The notes beneath the pieces were generated by a model. That model saw only the letters and a program-made list of their open reading frames with translations, was not told where the DNA came from and made no database searches. From contig OV884060.1 in the NCBI GenBank assembly GCA_930367215.1, positions 211,485,253 through 211,549,252 on the forward strand: 64,000 nucleotides of DNA, in the 5' to 3' direction. Below are positions 41,626 to 52,900 of the stretch, one piece after another. A program made the position numbers and the translations under genes. This stretch comes from Pollenia angustigena (taxonomy: Eukaryota > Arthropoda > Insecta > Diptera > Polleniidae). Each line of letters starts with the position of its first letter. Position 1 is the first letter of the stretch.

Positions 41626-43075
41626 TTAGAGTGCTATATTCGGCTGTGCCGAATCTTTGATACCCTCCACCGACACTTCGAATGTTTTAGGACTAATATC
41701 TGTATGATGTCTATTTATTATTATAATCTTTGTAAAAACAGACATCTGCATTAAAATTTGTTGCGGTTTAGACCTATATACAATTATTGATCGACAATCA
41801 GAATCAATTTTAAAAAGTTTGAGTAGAATATCAGTTTAAGATGAACTTAAATGATTTTCAAGAGAACAAATTATATAAAAGCCATGGTAAGCTATGAACC
41901 AATCATCCCAAATTCTGCAGAACGATTTCTGGTATTAAAAAACATAAATTTCAATACAGCGGTGCAATTAGTTTAAGCGTTTGCAGTAAATTTCAAAAGG
42001 CTGCTGAAATGGAATATAAGGAAAATTATGGACCGTATATCACAAAATTGCATAACATTTTTTCTGGCCATATGAAGCTAAACTGGAAGAAAGTTTACCG
42101 CGTATTTTATTATTTTACCAGAGTGGGCTTTATATGAGGCCTATGGTAAGCTATGCACCGATCTTCACCAAATTTCACAGTGTCATTTCTAGTTCTATAA
42201 AACTGTGATGTATCAAATTTTGTTATGATAGCGTTATTTTTTACGTTTTTAGGCGTACTAAGCTGTTTTCCGGGAGTAAGGTTTATATGGGGCCTATGGT
42301 AAATGATGTACCGTTCTTCACAAAATTTTAAAGTCTTATTTCTCGTTCAATAAAACTGTGATGTACCAAATTTTGTTATGATAGCATTATTTTTTACGGA
42401 TTTAGGCGTACTAAACTGTTTTCCGGAAGTAGGTTTTATATGGGGTCTATGGTAAATTATGGACCGATGTTCACGAAACTTAACAGTTTCATTTCTAGTC
42501 CTATTTAACTGTGACGTGCCAAAATTTGTTATGATAGCATTGTTAGTTAGGGTTTTAGGCTTACTATACTGTTTTCCGGGAGTAGGGCTTATATGGGGCC
42601 TAGGGTAAATCATGGACAGATCTTCAAGATATTTTACAGCTAGATTTCCAGTTAAATAAAACGAACTGTTGCGAAATCTTATATCATTCTGTGCATTTTT
42701 CCACCATTTATGTTAGTTTTTGTAACAAAATTATCAATTTTTTTTAGGTGGTGGTTCCACATTTTGATTCATAGCTCAGATCCTATTGAACCGATTTTGC
42801 TGGATTTCAATCTCAAACTGCTTAGGATAACTGCAAGCAATTTGACACCAAGTTTGTTTATTTCTTTTGAGTTTTTCGAAAGTGAGCGTGTTTTCAACAG
42901 ACGGACACACGGACAGACGGACAGACAGACGGACATGGCTAAATCGACTTAAAATTACTCAAGGACCCAGAATATATATACTTTATAGGGTCTGAGATGA
43001 ATAATAAAAAAGTTTCACACGGAATGACAAACTTAATATACCCTCTTCACAACTAATTGTGGTGGAGGGTATAAA
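41626..43075 (+). repeat. 'TTCGGCTGTGCCGAA' repeat family, copy 2
   Basis: It starts GTGCTATATTCGGCTGTGCC, the same head as 3740, and ends in TATACCCTCTTCAC ... GTGGTGGAGGGTATA. Near the right end are ACGGACAGACGG repeats (about 42900-42935) and the AGAATATATATACTTTATAG block. The middle is a tandem array of 153-bp units (see next entry), unlike copies 1 and 3, so the family keeps its ends but changes its core. Confidence 0.8.
42000..42655. repeat. 153-bp tandem repeat, about four units
   Basis: ATATGGGGCCTATGGTAAAT-type anchors fall at 42132, 42285, 42438 and 42591, exactly 153 bp apart. Each unit contains AAACTGTGATGTACCAAATT, TTGTTATGATAGCATTATTT and TAGGCGTACTAAACTGTTTT. The minus-strand ORF at 42347-42613 is repeat sequence, not a gene (153 is a multiple of 3, so the frame persists). 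Confidence 0.9.
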
Positions 43076-43659
43076 AATTATGTATTTATAAAATGAATAC
43101 CACAAAAAATACTACAAAAAAGCTTTTTGTTTAAAAACCCGGTTTTTTTATTAACAATTTAAAATCTTAAACAATTAATTTAAAATACAAAAACATGTTT
43201 TAAACATATTTTTGAAAAATTCTTGAAATCAAAAAAAAAATTTTTAAAAAAAATGTCAAATCATTGATTTAATATTTACTGGCAAAATTCACACACCTAA
43301 ACTTTGATATTTAAAGAAACCAGCTTAAGAAAAAGATGCTCAATTCTTTTTTTTTATATAAAAATAATAAACTTGCTTATAAACAACGAAAAAAAAACAC
43401 AAATAAAATAATAATGTAATGCTTAAGCAAATACTTAAAAGCCTATTGCTTAAAGTCGTTAAATAACATTATTTTTTGTTTGTCTTGAGCTTCTTAAAGA
43501 TCCATTAAATCACATAAGAAGTGTCTTAAACAAGAAACACATACGATTGCTAGTTTTTTTTTTAAGTATTTGTGTTCAAATATACTATTTATGCCATGGT
43601 ATAAGTGTTATATAGTTTGTTAATAATTTATACCACATTTAACATTTATGTTAGCATAT
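43076..43659. other. AT-rich non-coding DNA
   Basis: A/T-rich sequence with no recognised features, between the repeat family copy 2 and the LINE-D relic. Confidence 0.5.
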
Positions 43660-44860
43660 GAAAAAAAAACATTTACATTTTGTGTTTATATGGGGGGCAT
43701 TTCGTATCAAGTAATCTGTGATAAAATACCGAAAAAGAGGAACTGGCAAGAGTGTTCAAACTGGAGAGGTATAACTCTCCTTAATTTGGTAAATAAAATC
43801 ATAGCAGGCATCCTCACCCACCGCATATCAAGCGCAAAAAAGCCACAGCTAAGGCGTGGTCAAATGTATGGACCTCATTAACAGCACGAGAATAATTGTT
43901 AAATGAGGCTCACCGTTATATTTAGTGTTTGTTGATTCCATGCGTTTATTTGATACCTTACAACGCAATGCGATACGGAAAGCCTTAAGATATAAAGGTG
44001 TTCCCGAGTAGATTATAAGGCTCATTTAAGAGCTTTACAATACCATCAAAATTAACATGGTAGTACAACAAGGCTGTGTTCTTTTTCCACTATTGTAAAA
44101 CATGTTCTCATTCTTGACGTAGTAATGAGCCACTCTATATCCAGGCAGCATGCACGCAAAGACAAAACATGGTTGTGGTAAGCATATTCTAAGAGCAACA
44201 TATTATGGTAAGATTCATGATTGTAGTAAACATATTACGATTATTCTTGAGCTATCATTTTATGGTTGTAAGAAATTTAATATGTTTTCAACGTTATCAT
44301 TATTTAGTGGCTTATTTTTCAGTCTACAATACTCAAATTTATAATTGCGATAAAAATTGATATGCTTACAGTAACTATAATATTGCTTGTATTTAAAAAA
44401 TAACAATCTTTTGTGTACGACAACAATATATTGTTACAACATACATACATAGTGTAGTTGCCGTAACCATGGCCAACAATATTTTTTCTCTGCGTGTTGT
44501 ATTAATTGGGGACTCCACGAAAATTTAAATGACATCGATTATGCGGACGAAGTCTGTCTTCTATTCCACCGCTTATCTAGTATTCAATTGCAACTGCCGC
44601 GGCTGAAGCAGGCTTACAAACTAACATCGGCAAAAAGAAGACGATGCGTTTGAAATCATCCTGCACTACGAAATTCCAGATAGAAAGCTTTTGCTATCTG
44701 GGCAATATCATAACCTAAAGTGGAGCAGCAAACAGGACATTAAAAATGGGCTTTTTAAGTCAAAACTGGCTTACGTAGCTCTCTTGTTCCTGGAGACCAA
44801 GCAGCCCTGCCAACACTTGGAGACGCCAGATCGAAGAAGAACTCCAAGATCATGGTAAAG
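43660..44860 (+). pseudogene. LINE-D reverse transcriptase, heavily decayed, split by a MITE
   Basis: Scattered RT text: KKRNWQECSNWRGITLLNLV and NKIIAGILTHRIS (about 43725-43830), FxDFxxAFDTLxxNAI-like and GVxQGCVL-like remains (43925-44100), then after the MITE INWGLHENLNDIDYADEVCL at about 44511-44570. Near 44815 the tail LETPDRRRTPRSW / TWRRQIEEELQDH resembles LINE-B. The INWGL...YADD spacing equals LINE-B (INWGLNQQLESLEYADDICL), so the two are relatives. Many stops; dead. Confidence 0.78.
44153..44496. mobile_element. CACGCAGAG-end TIR element, short copy, inside LINE-D
   Basis: The ends are CACGCAAAGACAAAACATGG and the inverse of CAATATTTTTTCTCTGCGTG. Internal blocks match the ends of the 1.27-kb copy at 12397-13671, but most of its middle, including the nested MITE, is absent. 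The flanking LINE text (…SRQHA / INWGL…) shows where RT was interrupted. Confidence 0.83.
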
Positions 44861-44889
44861 AAAATGCAAAAACAATGCATTTTTATTTT

Positions 44890-45390
44890 TACACAATTCT
44901 AGTTATCATCATCATCTTGTAGCGTTACAGCTCGGGGTGAGCTTTAGCCTGATCTGTTATTCTCATCCACTGTTCTCTATTTTCGGCTTTTTGTTGCCAG
45001 TTTCTTACACCCAATATTTAAAAGTTGTCTTCCACACGGTCCCTCCATCTCGTTCGCGGTCGTCCCCGACGCCTGTCGAATCTGAAACCGTAGCTTAGCA
45101 TTACCTTTTGCGGCCTGCTGTTGTCCATGCTGCTTAAGCGCTGCGCTTTTATGTACTTTAAGATGCTTTCACCTTGAAATATTTCCAGCAATTCACCGAT
45201 GCCTTTTTGAGCGTAGTCTCTAATAGTATACCGCGTAGGGCTGCATATTTTTTGGTAAAATTTTGCTCTCAAAAATTCTAAAACGCTGCTGGTCGCTCGC
45301 AGTCATGGACCAAGTTTCGCAACCATACGTTGCCGTGGGTTTGATGATCGTTTTGTAAACGCTTAAATTACACGACGATATTGCATTAAC
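44890..45390 (-). pseudogene. RTE-like LINE 3' end
   Basis: On the minus strand the frame gives AVYKTIIKPTATYGCETWSM, TASDQQRFRIFESKIL, then shifted EILKYIKAQRLSSMD-like and GRRRGRPRTRWRDRVEDNF. This is the usual C-terminal region of RTE-like LINEs (YGSETW...FERKILRKI...KxQRLxWLGH...RGRPRxRWxDxVE). The 3' UTR ends in a GATGATGATGATAAC tail at about 44902-44916. Orientation is opposite to LINE-D, so the two are separate insertions. Confidence 0.8.
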
Positions 45391-45550
45391 AATGCACTAT
45401 TCATGATGAGTTTTAATAATAATGCAAAAGTAGTGCAATAATGTGCATACAATTTAATGGTATTTAAAAAATAATGCACTACAAAAATAATGCACTTTAA
45501 GAAAATAATGAAAAGTAAAAAATTGTGCATTCAAATGGTTAAAGTTAATT

Positions 45551-45975
45551 CCCAATAAAAAATGGAGCTTCCAACGAAGCAGGTTTGTAAGGGAGAAACA
45601 TAAACGTTTCGCTTACCATTGCGCTTACGGAAGACATGAATTTTATATGGCGAGTTCCCACTTTGAAGCAATACATTTTTGACACATGAAGCGCATTATT
45701 CAGCGCATTTAAAAATTGTTATATGTAGCGATCAGCCTTACACACTGAATGTTTTGATACAGTTATTTTTATGTTTTCTCCCTTACAAACCTGCTTCGTA
45801 GTAAGGGAATGCCGTAGCACTTGAAATGTTATTTTTTTTTTTATAAGAGTTGTTGAAAGTTCTTTCACTTACTTTACTGCATTTCTGTATGTCTTATTGC
45901 GTAGCGCATGATTGTGCGCTTATTTTTTTAAATGTACCATTAGCGCTTCGCAAAATGATAAAATTTTTTATTGGG
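45551..45975. mobile_element. MITE with CCCAATAAAAAATG ends
   Basis: CCCAATAAAAAATGG at the left and ATAAAATTTTTTATTGGG at the right are inverted. Inside, ACGAAGCAGGTTTGTAAGGG and its inverse CCCTTACAAACCTGCTTCGT (45777-45796) also pair. A left-part copy is at 24542-24660. Confidence 0.78.
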
Positions 45976-46738
45976 TTGTAATGCAATAAATTTGCATTAC
46001 CATTGATTTGATTCAATGTTTAAAAAAATTGTTAATGCAGTAGCATATTTAATGCATTTGTCAAAGTTCTGCAACTAATTTAATGAACCAATTAAAATTG
46101 TTGATTAGATTTTAAGTTTAACGATTCACTTCAGTATTTGGGTATTCAAAATTGGCTGGATTCGTACTTGGAACAAAAAAGAGCAGTTCTTTTGACGTCG
46201 AATCCATGTGCTGCCAGAAATATGGGCCAATGCTTTGAACAAATTTGCATTGTTATAACACTCAAGTTATAAACCTAATTGTGTTTTGTATTTTATATCA
46301 TAAACTAAGCTTCAGGTTAGATTATATAATAAGTTACAGCCTAAACTATTAATTAGACTTAACTATAGATTACATTTATCTATATGACACTGATAGAAAA
46401 GACGTCAAAACACTGATGTATTTTGACATCAGTACTATGACAAGTGTTTTCGTCTTTGGCCCCATGACACTTTTCATCATTGTGATGCCAGCCTTAACAT
46501 CGCTTATCCAAATTGTCATCAGATGAGATTATGTCATCAATAGGATGACACATCGGCATTACAGAAATAACAAATCGAAAAAAACATGCCATCAGTGCAA
46601 TGACTCAGTAGCATTAGAGAAAGGACTCATTAAACAGTTGTCATTAAAATGAGTCATTAGGATTGACTTAAGTCAAAGTGAGAGAATATTATTATTTACT
46701 TACCCGTTACATATGTTTGTTTCACTTTTGTTGTATTC
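45976..46738. other. unassigned DNA with TGTCAT-rich part
   Basis: From about 46390 to 46680 the sequence is dense in GTCATCA and ATGACA motifs and may be a diverged relative of the 74-bp repeat element. No gene was recognised. Confidence 0.4.
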
Positions 46739-46982
46739 TGGGTCGTGATCGAGTAGTTTCTCGCTTCTAAAGCAATTTAATATCTAATTATTTCAGTCAA
46801 TATTGAACGAATCGGAATTATTTTTTCATTGTTGTAAAGCATTAATTTGAGTTTCACATTACTGAAAAAATAATTTCTATTCGTTCAGTATCGACTATAA
46901 AAATTAGAAATTAAATTGCTTTCGAATCGAGCAAGTACTAGATCACGACTGCCAGAATTAGGCCCCAGCCCTTTGTTTACAG
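46739..46982. mobile_element. foldback MITE family F1, copy 2
   Basis: Same arms as 9345-9599: GGGTCGTGATCGAG ... TTCAGTCAATATTGAACGAA and the inverse ... TTGCTTTCGAATCGAGCAAG, AGATCACGACTGCCAGAATT. The left end is slightly truncated or diverged; the right end CCCCAGCCCTTTGTTTA matches copy 1. Confidence 0.8.
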
Positions 46983-47217
46983 AAGAATTCTCAAATGTAA
47001 GACACCAGCAGCTTGCCCGTTTTGATGTTTTTACCTTAAATAAATAGAATATGGGAATTTTTGCTTCTAATTTTACTTTTTTAACAGGAAAATAATGTTA
47101 ATAGTACACAAAATGATGCATGGAATTGATGTCACTGTATTCATAGCATAGATCACGCATAAATTATGACAAAATTTAACGCTGACGTTAGTCATTAGAT
47201 GGATGTCACTGTAGTCT

Positions 47218-48892
47218 TCGCAACAAATTGAGACAGAACCACGAGTCTGCAATAGAAGGCTATCTAAACAGCCTGGACGCCACAAAAAACTCCAATTATA
47301 GCTTATGGAAGGCCGTACGGCATATGGAATGCCCTATAACCCAAGAATCTCCATTAAGACTGGAAAACCGCACTTGGGCCAAAAACACACATGAAAAATT
47401 AAACGCTTTCGCGGGCCACCTTGAAAAAGTTTTCACGCCACATGATGCACATACTTGTTCCTGTCGTCCAATCATTCCTGATAAGGTAAACCATCCATTA
47501 AAATTTAACATAACTCAAGTAAAATCTGCAATAGAAAAAGTGAATATTAGAGAAATCTCCCGGACCTGACCGCATCACAGGGTCAATGATAAGAAACCTA
47601 CCATCGTCTGCTTCCAGAATCTTGCTGCTCATTTCTAACGCTATATTAAGAGTCGGATACTTCCCATCCTCATGGAAGAGGTCTATAATTGTTATGATTC
47701 CCAAGCCAGGAAAAGATGCTAGCCAGGTTGCGTCGTACAGACCGATAAGCTTATTGTCAATCCTATCGAAGCTTTTCGAAAAAAAAATTCGTTTTAAGTA
47801 TAACTCCTCATCTAAATGAACACGACATCATCCCGGATCACCAGTTCGGATTCAGAGCGAAACATGGTACAATAGAACAAGTGCATTGAATTGTCACCCT
47901 TGTTAGATCGGCGTTTGAGAAAAAGCAATACTGCTCAGCCCTGTTTATAGACATTTCCCAAGCATTTGACAAAGTTTGGCATGATGGGCTACTCATCAAA
48001 ATAACACGAATGCTTCCTCAAAACACTCACAAACTTCTGGAGAGCTATCTAACAGGCAGAACATTCATAGTAAGGTCGCAAGATAAATACTCCCGCCTCA
48101 AGAAAATTACTGCCGGTGTCACCCAAGGCAGCATATTAGGACCGCTACTATATATAATATACACAGCGGATATGCCAACAAACCTGAGCACGCATACCTC
48201 TACATTTGCAGACGACACAGCATTTATTAGCGTTAACCATGACCCAAAAGTCGCATCGCAAAATCTGCAGTCCCACATCAATGGACTAGAGGCCTGGCTA
48301 GAAAAATGGAGAATAAAGGTTAACCCGGCTAAATGTGCTCACTTAACTTTCACGCTCAGAAGACAAACGTGCCCAGCTGTAAAAATAAATAACATCACTG
48401 TTCCGATAGAAAACCATGTTAAGTACTTGGGAATTCATATAGATAGACGCTTGACCTGGTCGCGTCATATTGAAGCGAAAATAACGGCTATGAAACTTAA
48501 AGCAGCTCATCTACATTGGCTTCTCAGTCGAAACTAAAAACTTGTCCTTAGACAACAAAATTCTCTTACACAAGTCCATCATAAAACCAATATGGACATA
48601 TGGCATCCAATTATGGGGTACTGCATGCGCATCTAACATCCAAAAGCTTCAAAGAAGACAGTCTAGAATATTACGACAAATTGTCTGCGCCCCATGGTAT
48701 ATACGTAATGATATTATCCACAGAGATCTCAACGTCCCCGCTATCCAGGAGGAAATTAAAAAATATTGAATAAGTTACATCGATAAACTAATGGCCCACC
48801 CTAACTACCTCGCTCGGGGTCTGCTTCAGTTCGAAGGTCACCAGAGGCCAAAAAGAACCGATACTTTGAGCCTAACTAGAAGACATTTTTAA
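47218..48892 (+). pseudogene. LINE-E reverse transcriptase (Jockey type)
   Basis: Open parts give, in order: SLWKAVRHMECPITQESPLR and ...NTHEKLNAFAGHLEKVFTP (47228-47569), NAILRVGYFPSSWKRSIIVM, IPKPGKDASQVASYRPISLL (47586-47819), DHQFGFRAKHGTIEQVHRIV, FIDISQAFDKVWHDGLLIKI, then from 48010 GVTQGSILGPLLYIIYTADM, the active site FADDTAFISVN and VNPAKCAHLTFTLRR, VKYLGIHIDRRLTWSRHIEA. The last part is SIIKPIWTYGIQLWGTACAS through WYIRNDIIHRDLNVPAIQEE, ending LSLTRRHF at about 48889. FADD instead of YADD, KPGKDxxxxxSYRPISLL and LGxxLDxxLTWxxHI are Jockey-clade traits. About five frameshifts or stops break it. Confidence 0.92.
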
Positions 48893-49004
48893 AATTTGAA
48901 TACAGCAGTTAGTGGTTACACTGGTAACAACTTATAAACAACAAGTAGAATTAAGATTTGAATTCATATTGTAAATTTCGATAAGAAAGATTCAATAATA
49001 AAAA

Positions 49005-49038
<34 letters not shown>
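47218..49038 (+). mobile_element. LINE-E: Jockey-type LINE, 5'-truncated, with poly-A and TSD
   Basis: It ends in AATAAAAATAAATT and a poly-A tail (about 49010-49038). CTGTAGTC is repeated exactly at 47210-47217 and 49039-49046, and is host repeat sequence. The element starts within the region before RT. The 441-bp copy at 20541-20981 is the same family. Confidence 0.92.
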
Positions 49039-49039
<1 letters not shown>

Positions 49040-49254
49040 TGTAGTCATTGCACAGATTACGCATAAATTATGACAAAATGTTACGATGACGTTCGTCATT
49101 AGATGGATGTCACTTTTTGCCTCATTGATGCCATTTGTAATAACATTTCTGTCACAATTCTGATGTTAGGACATCATCAATATGAAGATGCATTTTTTAG
49201 TGCCTATTACAACAAAAACAAAATTATATGGAAATCTTTATTGATATATAAATA

Positions 49255-49553
49255 CAGTGTAAATTCGGTAATCCGGACTCCACTAATCCGGAATATTCGT
49301 TAATCCGGACAGAATTTTGCAGCTCATTGCGTATTCTATAATCCGGATTGCTTGCAACTCTATAGTCCGGATTGAATAACGAAATTGTCAAACGAAATTA
49401 ATATTATTTATTGTTAAGTATGTTTGTATGTAAATGTGTATTTTTTTATTTTATAATTTTTGATAAATACATAAGTACATGCGGTAATCCGGATAGTACG
49501 CAAATCCGGATTGGGGTCTGCAATCAATTATCCGGATTATCGAATTTTTACTG
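49255..49553. mobile_element. pogo-like MITE P3
   Basis: CAGTGTAAATTCGGTAATCC and the inverse GGATTATCGAATTTTTACTG are flanked by TA at 49253-49254 and 49554-49555. Both arms repeat TAATCCGGA / TCCGGATTA. The third distinct pogo-like MITE of the window. Confidence 0.85.
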
Positions 49554-49555
49554 TA

Positions 49556-50344
49556 CAGTTGGTGAAATTGGCCCTTAGAGTTTACCTCTGAAAGTCTTTT
49601 AATATTATTAACTATTTGTAGCATTTGTATGAAACTTTCCATATATTTACTAAAACATGCATAATATTCAAACTGAAAAATGAAAACATTTTCAGTTGTA
49701 TGTGAATCTTCATTGTTTTTGTTAATGGTTGTTGGTTTTTGTTGCTAATAATATATTTTTTTATGGTTATTAAAATTTTGTTGCCACTAGTGCTAAAGCG
49801 TCTTCTATTTATTAAAAGTGCAGTTCTACTAGTTTTACCATATTTTATAATTTTTTTTATTTAGCAATGAAATTAAAAGTGGTTTCTTTTTAATATGTTT
49901 TTTTCTGACTTTAAACTTTATGTTAAAAAAAAAAAAATCAAGTACTTGGAGTTTTTTATTTAAGGGATCGACACTGATATCAAGAACATGTTTTAATAAA
50001 AAAAAAAAAATTAAAAATTTTTTAACAAGTTAATAATTTTTCGAAATTTATAGAAACACCAAAAATGAAATTAATATTAAACAAACCCACTTGAAACTAC
50101 AACAAGAAATCATAAAATATGTATGTTTTTTTAAATTTTTTGTTCATAAAGGTTAACAAGTTTTCCTTTTTTTTTTTTTTTTTGTAATTTAAAAAAAAAA
50201 AAGAAACGACAAACTTGGGATTTGCTTCGTTTAATAAAATTGTCATTAAAGCAAATGGTTAATTGAATATATATAAAAAATATATTAAACAATTTAGTTA
50301 AAAATGTTAAAAAACAAATGGTGGGAAAATAAATTCACTAAAAA
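49556..50344. other. AT-rich non-coding DNA
   Basis: Poly-A and poly-T runs and AT-rich sequence; nothing recognised. Confidence 0.5.
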
Positions 50345-50849
50345 AGCAGTGCTATATTCGGCTATGCCGAATCTTATACAGAGGATTCAGAGCTGAACCG
50401 AACCAAGTCATACAATTCAATCGATATATGTATGTGACAGCGCATAGAGAAAGGGACCAGTAAGGTAAAGGGAACAGTAAAAACCAACTACACAAAACAA
50501 GAGGTAGGGACGACCCACGCGCGTTTTCAAGGTTGACCAGCAAGGTTGAGATGTGTCGCTTTCAAATGAGACCGATACCAACACGCTCAGTGATGGTACA
50601 TCAAAGATACAAAGATAAAATGGCTCTCCTGAACAAAACCCGTAGGTCCATTTCTATTTTTCGCGTCACATATGAATTTCAAAACTAGTGCGAAATTCTC
50701 CGCAAAGTTTTACTCCATACATTTCTGTAAGGGATTAAATCAAAAAGGGATTCGTTTCTAAGGTAAGGGTAATACACCCAAGTCAGTGGTTTCAGAAATT
50801 GATGGAAGTTCACTTACTCAAGCCCAAAATATGTAAAAACAGAAAGTTA

Positions 50850-51278
50850 CCCAGTAAAAAAAATTTTGATATTTTGAAGCACTACAGAGAAAAAGCGCAT
50901 AATCAAGCGGTTCAATTAGAGAGCTCTTATAAAGCAGTAAATGATAAAGAATTAAACATACAAAAAAGCTGACATTTAAGTGCTGACAACGAAGCATGTT
51001 TTAAATATATTATGGTTTACGAAAATGATTGAAAAAAGGCATTTAAACAAGTAAAAGCAAAACATGAATGAATATTTAATATAGTTAGCCCTTAAAAAAC
51101 CACTTTAGGAGCGCTTTGATTGCATGTTAAAAGAAGCGCTTATTGTCAGCAGAAAATAGTCCTCCAAACCGGGAACACCCCATACAAAAATCAGGCATCC
51201 CATCAGCAGGTTTGAAGCGCTTTGATGTATGAATTCATACAAAAAACCTGCTCCTTTTGGAGCACATTTTTTACTGGG
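50850..51278. mobile_element. MITE with CCCAGTAAAAAA ends and TA duplication
   Basis: CCCAGTAAAAAAAATTTTG at 50850 and the inverse ATTTTTTACTGGG ending at 51278; TA at 50848-50849 and 51279-51280. AAGCGC-type motifs recur in both arms (AAAAAGCGC, AGCGCTTTGAT). Inserted in repeat family copy 3. Confidence 0.75.
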
Positions 51279-51299
51279 TATATAAATACCGTTCTTTAG

Positions 51300-52345
51300 A
51301 TATAGGTTAATCTATTTTGTGTCACGCCCACTTGACCAATCCCGCCCACATTTTGTCAGATGTCGTGTATTGATAACCAAGATGCATGGACCTAATTGGG
51401 AAACCTTGGTTTTTGCCATTCTCAAGATATTCAGAAATCTATTTCTTTGTGTGGAAGGTGCCATGCCCACTTCTTTAATCCCGCTAATTTTTGGAGGTGT
51501 TGTGTATTGATAACCCAGCTATATATAAATTAATTTATTTTGTGTTACGCCCACTTGTCCCATCCCGCCCACATTTTTTCGGATGTTGTGTATTGATAAC
51601 CAAGATGCATGGACCTAACCGGAAAACCTTGGTTCTTGCCGTTCTCCAGATATACAGAAATCTATTTCTTTGTGTGGAAGGTGCCATGCCAACTTCTTTA
51701 ATCCCGCTAATTTTTGGAGGTGTTGTGTATTGATAACCCAGCTATGTTAACCAAATTTGGATAATTTTTCTTTTACCGTTCTTTAGATATAAGTAATCTA
51801 TTTTGTACCACGCCCACTTGGCCAATCCCGCCCACATTTTGTCGGATGTTGTGTATTGATAACCAAGATGCATGGACCTTATTGGGAAACCTTGGTTCTT
51901 GCCGTTCTCCAGATATACAGAAATCTATTTCTTTGTAAGGAAGGTGCTACATTTTGTCGGATGTTGTGTATTGATAACCAAGATGCATGGACCTAATTGG
52001 GAAACCTTGGTTCTTGTCGTTCTCCAGATATACAGAAATCTATTTCTTTGTAAGGAAGGTGCCATGCCCACTCTTTAATCTCGCCAATTTGTTAAAGATT
52101 TTGTGTATTGATGATTGAGCTATGTTAACCAAGTTTGTACAATTTTTCTTTTACCGTTCTTTGATAAAAATAAATTAATTTTTTGTTACGCCCACTTATC
52201 CACGCCCCCGGTTTGTAGGATGTTGCCTATTAATAACCAAAATGCTTGTACCTTACTTGGAAACTTTGGCCCTTGCTGTTTCCCGGATATACAGAAATCT
52301 ATAATGCCTTCGTATTGGGAGTGCCAGGCAAACTTATCCAATCCC
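51300..52345. repeat. irregular ~230-260 bp tandem array in copy 3
   Basis: Units contain ACGCCCACTTG.CCAATCCCG, ACATTTTGTCGGATGTTGTG, TATTGATAACCAAGATGCAT and AAACCTTGGTTCTTGCCGTT. ACGCCCACTTG anchors lie near 51324, 51547, 51811 and 52188, with a partial unit near 51949. A single related unit is in copy 1 at about 4830-4950. The ORFs here (for example 51319-51510 and 51491-51733) have similar translations only because the DNA is repeated. Confidence 0.82.
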
Positions 52346-52581
52346 GCCCACATTTTGTCTTATGTTGATCACCTTATTGCTTGCAACTTATTTGGATGCT
52401 TTGGCTCTTGCCGTTCTCCAGACATACATAAAAAAAACTACAAGAAGGAAGGCTTTTATGGGTAAAATTAGAGGCAGTCGTGGTTTTTGCTCATATATCG
52501 GCCATTTATGATCGATTAGACTGAATTCCAATATCAAACAATTCTGGACTGTATGTTACATAAATATATAAATACCTGTGG

Positions 52582-52706
52582 GGTAATTCTGTAACTTTTT
52601 AAGGACAAAAATTTGTCGTTAAGTAGAAAATTTCAAGTATTTTTAAGTCAAAATTTTCTACTTAACGACAAATTTTTGTCGTTAAAAAGTTACATAATTG
52701 CCCCAC
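52582..52706. mobile_element. 125-bp palindromic MITE
   Basis: GGGGTAATTCTGTAACTTTTTA and AAAAAGTTACATAATTGCCCC are the outer arms; the inner arms (ACAAAAATTTGTCGTTAAGT / ACTTAACGACAAATTTTTGT) leave almost no loop. The terminus is the same as that of the 1.4-kb element at 5699-7122, so this may be its minimal deletion derivative. Confidence 0.83.
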
Positions 52707-52900
52707 TGGTCGCGTAATATTCGCAAAACCAATTACCATGGACAGGCGGACCGAAGATCAGACGGAAGGACAAACAGAAGGACAGACGGACATCGTTAAA
52801 TCAACTTCGCTACTGCTTAGGACCCAGAATTTATATACTTCATAGAGTCTTAGATCAATATTGTAGAAATAACAAACAGTATGACAAACGAATATTGTTA

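Larger units (their letters stand above)
47090..49195. repeat. 74-bp tandem repeat element, copy 2, interrupted by LINE-E
   Basis: The left part (47090-47217) starts AATGTTAATAGTACACAAAATG like copy 1 and holds about two units. The right part (49039-49195) holds the rest of a unit and the same unique tail (TTTTTGCCTCATTGATGCCA ... AATATGAAGATGCATTTTT). With fewer units than copy 1, it shows array expansion or contraction between copies. Confidence 0.88.
50345..52900 (+). repeat. 'TTCGGCTATGCCGAA' repeat family, copy 3
   Basis: The head CAGTGCTATATTCGGCTATG has one change from copies 1 and 2; the hairpin therefore keeps its stem. The right part shares with copy 1 the GAGGCAGTCGTGGTTTTTGC, ACTGTATGTTACATAAAT, GACGGACATCGTTAAATCAA and AGAATTTATATACTTCATAG blocks. 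The extreme 3' hairpin is not found, so the copy is truncated there. Inside are two MITEs and a ~250-bp tandem array. Confidence 0.75.

Noticed and set aside
42347..42613. Repetitive minus-strand ORF
   Set aside because: Explained by 153-bp tandem units, a multiple of three.
51319..52078. Three ORFs with similar proteins (ETLVFAILKIFRNLFLCVEG and relatives)
   Set aside because: Similarity comes from the tandem DNA repeat; the repeats also occur in copy 1 without an ORF.
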